Below, piece after piece: positions 1 to 5,369 of a DNA stretch of 8,712 nucleotides. Below the pieces are notes generated by a model, which worked only from the letters and a program-made list of their open reading frames with translations, was not told the DNA's origin and did not search any database. A program made the position numbers and the translations under genes. The DNA is from CAZAQS01 sp046485135. Its GTDB lineage: Bacteria; Chloroflexota; Anaerolineae; Anaerolineales; UBA4823. The DNA lies in NCBI GenBank assembly GCA_046485135.1, contig JAWOHN010000176.1, positions 1 to 8,712 of the forward strand. The letters are read 5' to 3'. Position 1 is the first letter of the stretch, and the number at the start of each line of letters is the position of its first letter.

Positions 1-419
1 AAGCCATACAGAATAAATAGGGGCTGGGTGGCAGAGTCTTTGGCCAGATGTTCAGCTGCCAAAGGGGTCAATGCCAGCAAGACCAGGTACCCCACCAATG
101 CTGTCACAGCTTCCACCAGCGCAGCTGCCTTTACAATCGCTGCAGCGCGCTCATTTTTCTCCTGCACCAGGTACTGGCCCATATATTTGACGACCAGCTC
201 GCTCATGCGGAATGAAAGCAAGCGGTGGACGTTTGAAACGAAAGGGATTACAGTAGCCGAGATTATCCCAAAGCGCTCAATACCCAGCAGCCGGGCAGCC
301 AGAATGCTCTGCAACATGCTCAGGGCCATTGCTGCAGAATTACTGCTGAACAAATAGCCGCTGTTCTTTACAATCCCCCTGAACAGTTGGTCCTGCCACC
401 AGGAACGTATTGTGTGCAA
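1..419 (-). CDS. Wzx-type oligosaccharide flippase (polysaccharide transporter), N-terminal part
   Basis: This reading frame is open from a stop near 446 to the window edge, so the C-terminal part is missing. About 139 residues are visible. They contain GYLFSSNSAAMALSML, then ARLLGIERFGI, followed by a polar stretch rich in charged residues (VVKYMGQYLVQEKNERAAA) and a second hydrophobic span ending LVLLALTPLAA. This is the usual opening of MATE/Wzx-like polysaccharide flippases: a first membrane helix, the RLLG-x(3)-FG turn, then a cytoplasmic loop. Such proteins move lipid-linked sugar units across the inner membrane. The likely start is TTG at 419, preceded by AGGGAA; no ATG occurs before the first helix, and the first ATG (around 323) would cut into it. 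It starts 17 bp after the epimerase stop, so it is probably the third gene of the sugar-nucleotide unit. Family assignment is by pattern recognition on the N-terminus only. Confidence 0.72.
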   Translation of the reverse strand, partial: MHTIRSWWQDQLFRGIVKNSGYLFSSNSAAMALSMLQSILAARLLGIERFGIISATVIPFVSNVHRLLSFRMSELVVKYMGQYLVQEKNERAAAIVKAAALVEAVTALVGYLVLLALTPLAAEHLAKDSATQPLFILYG

Positions 420-435
420 ACCGGCTTCCCTGGAC

Positions 436-1428
436 CTAAGTTTTCACCTGGCCCACCCAATCTTTTTCGGCATGATACCACGCTACCAGGTTGGCGATGC
501 CCTCGTGCAAGGATACGCGTGGTTCCCAACCCAGCAGTTTTTTAGCTTTTTCCACATCAGCCCAGTTGGCCATCATATCGGCCGGGTGGAAGGGCAGATA
601 TTCAACCTGTGCTTTTTTACCGATCAGCTCCTCCAGGATGCGGATAAGCTGGTTGATCTTGATCGATTCATGCCCACCCAGGTTGATAATCTCGTAACCC
701 AACGGCGCCAATCCCATGATTGTGCCGCGAGCAATATCGTCCACATAAGTGAAACCGCGTGACTGTTCACCGTCACCGTTCAATTGCAGCGGCTGCCCGC
801 TGTCAATCCACTTGGTAAAACGGAACATGACCATATCCGGTCTTCCAGCCGGACCATACACTGTGAAATAACGGAAAACGGTCACATCCAGACCGTATAA
901 ATAGTGGTAAGCATGGCACAGGACCTCAGCCCCTTTTTTGCTGGCCGCGTAGGCCTGGAGCGGTTGGCTACTATCTGCATCCTCCGGCGTGGGTAGGGGC
1001 GCGTTGGCTCCATACACACTGGAAGTAGAGGCCAGGATAAATTTCGGGACCTGGTAGGTGCGTGAAAGCTCCAGCAAGTTCAGCGTGCCGGTCACATTTG
1101 TATCCACATATACCCATGGATCTTCGAGCGACTGCCGTACCCCTGCCCGGGCAGCCAGGTTGATTACCGCATCATAGGGGGGAGTCTTCTTCCCCAGCGA
1201 GGATTGCCGGAACAGCTCTTCCAGGCCATCTTGGTGAGAGATATCCAGTTTTGTGAACTGGAAACCAGCTCTACTATTCAGGCTTTTCAAGCGATAGGTC
1301 TTCATACGCACGTCATAGGCGTCGTTCAGGTTATCAACCCCAACGACCGTATGACCGGCATCTAATAGCATCTCTGCCACTCGGGCGGCAATAAAGCCAG
1401 CCGCGCCGGTTACCAGATAGTGTCCCAT
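436..1428 (-). CDS. UDP-uronate (UDP-glucuronate-like) 4-epimerase, extended SDR family
   Basis: The 330-residue product is a full-length extended short-chain dehydrogenase/reductase. The NAD-binding glycine motif is GAAGFIA (residues 8-14; the third Gly of the usual motif is Ala), the acidic end of strand beta-2 is VDNLND (31-36), the catalytic Ser lies in ASTSSVYG (133-140), and the YxxxK pair is Tyr160/Lys164. RYFTVYGPAGRPDM (186-199) and GDGEQSRGFTYVDDI (218-232) are typical of UDP-glucuronate 4-epimerases and their UDP-HexNAcA relatives, which invert C4 of the sugar. The upstream gene encodes a UDP-GlcNAc-type 6-dehydrogenase, so the actual substrate may be UDP-GlcNAcA, giving UDP-GalNAcA, as in TviB/TviC pairs; this is inference. 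ATG at 1428 has GGAG seven bases upstream. The 88-bp gap before it shows an isolated TTGACA but no -10 box, so read-through from the dehydrogenase is likely. Confidence 0.88.
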   Translation of the reverse strand: MGHYLVTGAAGFIAARVAEMLLDAGHTVVGVDNLNDAYDVRMKTYRLKSLNSRAGFQFTKLDISHQDGLEELFRQSSLGKKTPPYDAVINLAARAGVRQSLEDPWVYVDTNVTGTLNLLELSRTYQVPKFILASTSSVYGANAPLPTPEDADSSQPLQAYAASKKGAEVLCHAYHYLYGLDVTVFRYFTVYGPAGRPDMVMFRFTKWIDSGQPLQLNGDGEQSRGFTYVDDIARGTIMGLAPLGYEIINLGGHESIKINQLIRILEELIGKKAQVEYLPFHPADMMANWADVEKAKKLLGWEPRVSLHEGIANLVAWYHAEKDWVGQVKT

Positions 1429-1516
1429 TCAGTCTCTCCGTTTCCTCTGTCAACCAAACACAACGGACCATACAGCCATAGCTGGTTCCGATTGCCCCGC
1501 TGAAAAGTGTGCGACG

Positions 1517-2839
1517 CTACAACCGGACCACCTTTGGATTATTTTTCCCCAGTGACCCAAGGGCATTACGCGTGTCCACTACCATGCTGGATTCTGCAAG
1601 GATTGCGGAGTAATCATACTGGCTGTGATTGGTGATAATGACCACACAATCGACTGTCCGGACGGCTTCCATCAAATCTGGAACGCTCTCCATGACAACC
1701 CCCTCCTCTACCAGGCGGGGGACAAACGGATCGTGATAAAGCACCTTGGCTCCCTTTTGCTGTATCAACCCGATCACGTCCAGGGCAGGAGATTCGCGCA
1801 GATCATCGATATCCGGTTTGTATGCCACTCCCAGGACCAATACCTGACTACCGTTGAAGGCTTTCCCATGCAAGTTTAGTGCATCCTGGACTTTGCCAAC
1901 CACATGCCGGGGCATGCTGGTGTTGATTTCAGAGGCCAGCTCGATAAAATGGGCGGTGTACTTCAATGCACGCAGCTTCCAGGATAAATAGAGCGGATCG
2001 ATGGGGATGCAATGACCGCCCAGCCCCGGACCCGGGGTGAATTTCATAAAGCCAAACGGCTTGGTAGCGGCAGCGTCGATCACCTCCCAAACATCGATAT
2101 CCAGACGGTCGCACATCAACGCCATTTCGTTGACCAGGCCGATATTGATCATCCTGAAGGTATTCTCCAGGAGTTTTGCCATTTCGGCTACCTCGGTGGA
2201 TGAAACCTGGACAACAGTCTGCAAGGCCTGGCAATACCAGGTGGAAGAGACCTCGCAACAATCTTGCGTGATCCCGCCGATTACCTTGGGGGTGTTGATG
2301 GTAGTCCAATCCGTACGACCTGGGTCGACCCGCTCAGGAGAGAAAGCCAGAAAGAAATCCTGCCCGACGGTTAAGCCAGAAATCTCGCTCAAGCGGGGCA
2401 GCAAGATCTCGCGGGTGGTGCCCGGATAGGTGGTCGATTCCAATACGATGATCATACCCGGGTGTAAGAAGCGCGCCAACTGCTCAGCAGCCGAAATGAT
2501 AAATGAAAGATCCGGGTCGCCGGTCTTGCGCAGAGGGGTGGGCACGCAGATGCTAACCGCATCCACACCTGCCAGTACAGCAAAATCGGTCGAACCCGAC
2601 AATTTCCCCGCAGAAACCAGGCGCGCGACTTCTTCAGTGGAAACATCTTTGATATAACTTTCTCCTCTGTTCAACGCCTGCACTTTCTCACTGTCTGGGT
2701 CGATCCCAGTCACCTGAAAACCCGCTTCGGCAAAGACGGTTGCCAGGGGCAGTCCCACATAGCCCAAGCCTAAAACGGCCACGTGCGCCGTTCGCTGGCG
2801 GATTTTCTCAAGCAGGCTTTCTTTCATCAAGTTTGTCAT
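1517..2839 (-). CDS. Nucleotide-sugar dehydrogenase, probably UDP-N-acetyl-D-glucosamine 6-dehydrogenase (WbpA/TviB type)
   Basis: The 440-residue protein belongs to the UDP-glucose/UDP-GlcNAc/GDP-mannose dehydrogenase family. It shows the N-terminal Rossmann motif GLGYVGLPLA (24-33), the substrate loop ESTTYPGTT (134-142), AFSPERVDPG (165-174), the catalytic-domain Lys222/Asn226 in AKLLENTFRMINI, and the nucleophilic Cys277 in GPGLGGHCIPIDP (270-282). The C-terminal domain begins around GSQVLVLGVAYKPDIDDLRESPA (330-352). The GGHCIPIDP-L-YL form and DIDDLRESP are typical of the WbpA/TviB branch, which oxidises UDP-GlcNAc to UDP-GlcNAcA with two NAD+, rather than of plain UDP-glucose dehydrogenases. 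The substrate is not proven by sequence. ATG at 2839 has AGAGG four to five bases upstream; an in-frame ATG four codons later is less well placed. It is the first gene of the polysaccharide unit, with a possible -10 box at 2902-2907. Confidence 0.9.
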   Translation of the reverse strand: MTNLMKESLLEKIRQRTAHVAVLGLGYVGLPLATVFAEAGFQVTGIDPDSEKVQALNRGESYIKDVSTEEVARLVSAGKLSGSTDFAVLAGVDAVSICVPTPLRKTGDPDLSFIISAAEQLARFLHPGMIIVLESTTYPGTTREILLPRLSEISGLTVGQDFFLAFSPERVDPGRTDWTTINTPKVIGGITQDCCEVSSTWYCQALQTVVQVSSTEVAEMAKLLENTFRMINIGLVNEMALMCDRLDIDVWEVIDAAATKPFGFMKFTPGPGLGGHCIPIDPLYLSWKLRALKYTAHFIELASEINTSMPRHVVGKVQDALNLHGKAFNGSQVLVLGVAYKPDIDDLRESPALDVIGLIQQKGAKVLYHDPFVPRLVEEGVVMESVPDLMEAVRTVDCVVIITNHSQYDYSAILAESSMVVDTRNALGSLGKNNPKVVRL

Positions 2840-2854
2840 ATGACCTCTTTGGCA

Positions 2855-2872
2855 ACGCGGTGTATCCCGCGT
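2855..2872. repeat. GC-rich inverted repeat in the leader of the nucleotide-sugar dehydrogenase gene
   Basis: ACGCGG (2855-2860) and CCGCGT (2867-2872) are exact reverse complements separated by six bases. The element lies 16 bases before the dehydrogenase ATG, directly upstream of its ribosome-binding site and downstream of the TATAAT at 2902-2907. It could be a leader hairpin or an operator. No T-run follows on the minus strand, so it is not a factor-independent terminator for the upstream operon. Confidence 0.5.
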
Positions 2873-2901
2873 GGATATGCATTAGGAAATCCAATCTGAT
2901 A

Positions 2902-2907
2902 ATTATA
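2902..2907 (-). promoter_or_regulatory. Candidate -10 box for the polysaccharide unit
   Basis: A perfect TATAAT on the minus strand lies just after the glycosylase stop codon and would give a leader of about 55 bases before the dehydrogenase ATG. The best upstream hexamer, TTGTCC at 2927-2932, is 19 bases away, longer than optimal and only a partial -35 match. It overlaps the last codons of the glycosylase gene. The call rests mainly on the -10 match and on position. Confidence 0.4.
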
Positions 2908-2917
2908 GTGGAACGAG

Positions 2918-3562
2918 CTAAAAAAGGGACAACTGTTTTGGATTCTCCGCTGGCTTCTCTTCCGGCAGATCAGGGCTGTTTTCGGTTACTCCTATTGAAG
3001 AAGTTGCCTTACTGATAAACTCCGGCAGGTTGGCAAAATCTGCCATCAGCGCTGGCTTGAGGGAAGGCTGGTGCAGGGCGGCTGCCGGGTGGAACATAGG
3101 AACGATCAAGCGTCCCTTGATCCACATGGGGCGGCCATGCACATTGCTGATCTTCACATCCGGTAAATAACGGGCCATGGAAAATCGTCCCAAAGTAACG
3201 ATCACCTTGGGGTTGATCGCCTGGATCTGCTGCTCCAGATAGTCTCCAGCGCAAGCCTCAATCTCTTCCGGACGCGGGTCGCGATTATTGGGCGGCCGGC
3301 ATTTTACGATATTGGTTATGAAGACATCGGCGCGTTTCAATCCAATGCTTTCCAAAAGCTCATCCAAGAACTTCCCAGCCGCGCCAACAAAGGGACGGCC
3401 CTGCTCGTTCTCATGAAATCCAGGACCCTCGCCTATGAACATGATCTCTGCGTCTGGACGGCCTTCGCCCGGCACAGCTTTCTTGCGCGAGTAATGCAGA
3501 TCGCATTTGTGGCAAACACTAACTGCTTGCGCTACCTGTTCCAAAACCTGCTCAGGATTCAC
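2918..3562 (-). CDS. Uracil-DNA glycosylase, family 4 (4Fe-4S type)
   Basis: The 214-residue protein removes uracil from DNA as the first step of base excision repair. Four cysteines are placed as in family 4 enzymes: Cys17/Cys20 (CHKC), Cys88 (IVKCRPPNNRDP) and Cys104 (EEIEACAGDYLEQQI), the expected ligands of a 4Fe-4S cluster. The active-site motif GEGPGFHENEQGRPFVG starts at residue 44, and the second motif FHPAAAL is at 157-163. The catalytic fold ends near residue 184. It is followed by a Pro/Glu-rich, probably disordered tail ending in QLSLF, which matches the bacterial sliding-clamp-binding motif (see findings). The start is GTG at 3562, overlapping the rimI stop as GTGA, with GGAGGTGA a few bases upstream inside rimI. 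It is the last gene of the helicase/t6A operon. Confidence 0.93.
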   Translation of the reverse strand: MNPEQVLEQVAQAVSVCHKCDLHYSRKKAVPGEGRPDAEIMFIGEGPGFHENEQGRPFVGAAGKFLDELLESIGLKRADVFITNIVKCRPPNNRDPRPEEIEACAGDYLEQQIQAINPKVIVTLGRFSMARYLPDVKISNVHGRPMWIKGRLIVPMFHPAAALHQPSLKPALMADFANLPEFISKATSSIGVTENSPDLPEEKPAENPKQLSLF

Positions 3563-4077
3563 CCATCACCTCCATAATCGGAATTCACCTTGCCGCCATT
3601 CAGCCATTCCAGGTAATCACGGTCAAGATTTTTTTTGCCCATCAAGACGGCGTCTTCCTGGTTGTCCTGGTAATAACGGGGGCGGCGACCAACAATGACA
3701 AAGCCAAAATCCCGGTAGAGGGCTTGCGCAACCTGGTTGCCGGCCCGCACTTCTAACATCGACTCGAGCGCGCCTTGCTGGATAGCCTCCCGCAAAGCTA
3801 ACGTAAGTAGCTCACGTCCAATTCCTTGACCACGGTGCTCAGGGTGGACAGCAATCGTAGCTATATGCGCTTCATCCAGGATCATCCACACCACGATCAT
3901 CCCAATGATCTTGCTGCTCCCCTCCTCCGAACGATGTTCCGCCACCCACAGGATTGACCCCGGATTCTCTGTAAGCTCAAAACGGTAAGAACTAGCAGGC
4001 CAAGGAGTGCTGAAAGAAAGATGGTCAATCTCCTGGACTTGCTCCAGGTCATCTAATTCCATATGCCGGTAAGTCAC
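3559..4077 (-). CDS. rimI: RimI-like protein N-alpha-acetyltransferase (GNAT family)
   Basis: The 172-residue protein shows the full GNAT pattern of RimI: an N-terminal YRHMELDDLEQVQEID, then FSTPWP (22-27), the beta-4/acetyl-CoA pyrophosphate loop HRGQGIG (81-87), LEVRAGNQVAQALYRDFGF (108-126) with the conserved Asn and Tyr121, and GRRPRYYQDNQEDAVLM near the end. RimI acetylates the N-terminus of ribosomal protein S18 in E. coli and is very often encoded beside tsaB, as here. A tail of about 22 residues past the fold (from GKKN) is slightly longer than usual; its last codons YGGDG also encode the ribosome-binding site of the glycosylase. The start chosen is GTG at 4077, 12 bp after the tsaB stop, because the residues before Met6 fit the family; its Shine-Dalgarno is weak. 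The real substrate is not shown by sequence. Confidence 0.9.
   Translation of the reverse strand: MTYRHMELDDLEQVQEIDHLSFSTPWPASSYRFELTENPGSILWVAEHRSEEGSSKIIGMIVVWMILDEAHIATIAVHPEHRGQGIGRELLTLALREAIQQGALESMLEVRAGNQVAQALYRDFGFVIVGRRPRYYQDNQEDAVLMGKKNLDRDYLEWLNGGKVNSDYGGDG
3566..3573 (-). promoter_or_regulatory. Strong ribosome-binding site of the glycosylase gene, inside rimI
   Basis: GGAGGTGA on the minus strand is written in the final codons of rimI, with six bases between GGAGG and the GTG at 3562. It decides the GTG start and, with the GTGA overlap, suggests translational coupling of the glycosylase to rimI. Confidence 0.75.
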
Positions 4078-4089
4078 GAAAGACTCGCT

Positions 4090-4758
4090 TTATCCCGGTA
4101 TTGGGTCTTTGAGCTGAAGGTAAAAGGGAGAAAGGGTAACCGGATCATCAATTTGACCAGCTTGCCAGCGCTGCCAGGCCAGTTCAGCCAAAAATGAAGG
4201 ACGTCGCATACTGTGAGCCGGGGAAGCCAGGATGACATTTTTCTTCTTACGGGACAGGATGCGGCGTTCCTCAGATGTCATCTCTCCGCTTACCATAGTG
4301 GGATGGTTGATCGCCTCTGCCAGAGCTTCAGCCGTCACAACGCTAATCTCACCGGTTGGTCTCCAGGTCCCAGATCGCGCTTCGTACCAACCTGCGGCCA
4401 GGCGACCGCGTCCGATCTGTAAGGTTGCCACAAGAGGCATATCTCGAACGGGTTGGGCTGCTGCTAAAACATCCAGCGAGCGAACGCCGATCATGGGCAG
4501 GTGCCGGGCCAGCGCAAGGCCCTTGGCCAGGGCCAGACCGATGCGCAAACCAGTAAATGATCCTGGCCCGGTTGCCACCGCCACAGCCTGCAGATCTTTA
4601 ATTTGGTAACCAGCGCGCGCCACCGTTTCGGCAACAGCAGGGGCAAGCTCTACCGTATGGTAATCATCGCTTGCCCATACCGTCTCCCCGAGAACTCGCA
4701 GGCCGTCATACAACGCAACGCCTATAATTCGGGAAGATGTATCTACCGCCAGCAGCAC
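4090..4758 (-). CDS. tsaB: tRNA threonylcarbamoyladenosine biosynthesis protein TsaB
   Basis: The 222-residue protein is an ASKHA-fold paralogue of TsaD. It has the N-terminal LLAVDTSS strand (2-9), His34 in SDDYHTVELAP, and the diagnostic ATGPGSFTGLRIG loop (62-74) followed by LALAKGLA. In bacteria TsaB bridges TsaD and TsaE in the complex that transfers the threonylcarbamoyl group to A37 of ANN-decoding tRNAs. The length matches the family. The start is GTG at 4758, immediately after the tsaE TAA (zero-base gap), and a GGAGG within the last codons of tsaE lies four bases upstream. The partner tsaD is not in this window. Confidence 0.94.
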   Translation of the reverse strand: MLLAVDTSSRIIGVALYDGLRVLGETVWASDDYHTVELAPAVAETVARAGYQIKDLQAVAVATGPGSFTGLRIGLALAKGLALARHLPMIGVRSLDVLAAAQPVRDMPLVATLQIGRGRLAAGWYEARSGTWRPTGEISVVTAEALAEAINHPTMVSGEMTSEERRILSRKKKNVILASPAHSMRRPSFLAELAWQRWQAGQIDDPVTLSPFYLQLKDPIPG

Positions 4759-5253
4759 TTAACCTCCATATACCCGCTTCCGGAAACCGGCCAACATTTT
4801 CTGGAAGCGCAAACCATGCGCAGCAAAGATCAGATCACGCTGAGAGTCGTCCACCCAGGTAAGCGTCGTCCAAAGGTGGTCAGAGGGCAGCGCCGGCCGG
4901 ATTCGCTCTGCCCATTCCACCACCAGGGGGCCTTTCTCCAGGAAGACATCCAGGTCCAATTCCTCAGCTTCAGGAGCGCCGCTGATCCGGTAAGCATCCA
5001 GATGGTACAGTCGCCCTCCATTCGCCCGGCGATAGACATTCAGCAGGACAAAGGTAGGGCTGCAAACCGGGTCCAATGAACCCCAGCCTGCCGCGATGCC
5101 TTGGACGAGAGTGGTCTTGCCCGCTCCCAGGTCCCCCACCAGGCAAACCACATCCCCTGGTTTGAGCAGCGCCCCCAATCGCATCCCCACCCGACGTGTT
5201 TGCTCGGGACTGCGGCTGATGATTTCCAGAGAATGGGCAGAGAGAATTGGCAT
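4759..5253 (-). CDS. tsaE: tRNA threonylcarbamoyladenosine biosynthesis ATPase TsaE
   Basis: The product is a P-loop ATPase with Walker A GDLGAGKTTL, the SPTFVLL switch segment, LYHLDAYRI (the conserved Asp-x-Tyr-Arg), and LVVEWAERI with the conserved Glu-Trp. TsaE drives turnover of the TsaB-TsaD t6A37 enzyme. I place the start at the ATG at 5253 (164 residues), because the family alignment begins around LEIISRSPEQT, and because the upstream DNA holds a TATAAT box and a perfect inverted repeat. The frame is open further, to an ATG at 5313, which would add 20 residues (starting MIFFVNWLSA) unlike anything in the family; that start has only a distant GGTGGG. Neither start has a good Shine-Dalgarno. 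The gene continues directly into tsaB. Confidence 0.92.
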   Translation of the reverse strand: MPILSAHSLEIISRSPEQTRRVGMRLGALLKPGDVVCLVGDLGAGKTTLVQGIAAGWGSLDPVCSPTFVLLNVYRRANGGRLYHLDAYRISGAPEAEELDLDVFLEKGPLVVEWAERIRPALPSDHLWTTLTWVDDSQRDLIFAAHGLRFQKMLAGFRKRVYGG

Positions 5254-5262
5254 GTTAAAAGA

Positions 5263-5268
5263 ATTATA
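5263..5268 (-). promoter_or_regulatory. Candidate -10 box for an internal tsaE promoter (leaderless type)
   Basis: A perfect TATAAT on the minus strand ends nine bases before the ATG at 5253. A start point seven bases downstream would give a leader of about three bases. No recognisable -35 hexamer is present at 16-18 bp spacing (TATCCG at 17), and no extended -10 TG. The inverted repeat at 5279-5299 occupies the -35 position. The promoter call is moderate at best. Confidence 0.4.
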
Positions 5269-5278
5269 AGCCTGGATG

Positions 5279-5299
5279 CAATTGGCGGATAGCCAATTG
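5279..5299. repeat. Perfect 8-bp inverted repeat between pcrA and tsaE
   Basis: CAATTGGC (5279-5286) and GCCAATTG (5292-5299) are exact reverse complements separated by GGATA. The element sits 10 bases upstream of the TATAAT at 5263-5268, so it would cover the -35 region of a tsaE promoter and could be an operator. It could also form an 8-bp RNA hairpin in read-through transcripts; no T-run follows it on the minus strand. Confidence 0.6.
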
Positions 5300-5369
5300 A
5301 CAAAGAATATCATCGAAAAAGATTTCCCACCTGCACAGGTTTTCGCCTGAGCAGCCAGTTCTTATTATA

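Noticed and set aside
28..357. A 109-codon plus-strand open frame at the left edge
   Set aside because: The opposite strand reads as a membrane flippase N-terminus with clear hydrophobic helices; the plus frame is its low-complexity shadow (Ala/Ser/Thr rich).
412..762. A 116-codon plus-strand open frame inside the epimerase gene
   Set aside because: It is antisense to conserved epimerase sequence and has no ribosome-binding site or domain pattern.
1449..1454. TTGACA on the minus strand before the epimerase, as a promoter
   Set aside because: At 16-18 bp downstream there is no -10-like hexamer, and that position already overlaps the epimerase start codon.
4603..5079. A 158-codon plus-strand open frame across the tsaB/tsaE junction
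   Set aside because: It is antisense to two well-conserved genes, including TsaE core motifs, and has no recognisable protein pattern.
5329..5340. Palindrome-like ACCTGCACAGGT after pcrA, as a possible terminator
   Set aside because: The loop would be only two bases, or the stem only four, and the short T-run on the minus strand comes about eight bases later, so it does not resemble a factor-independent terminator.
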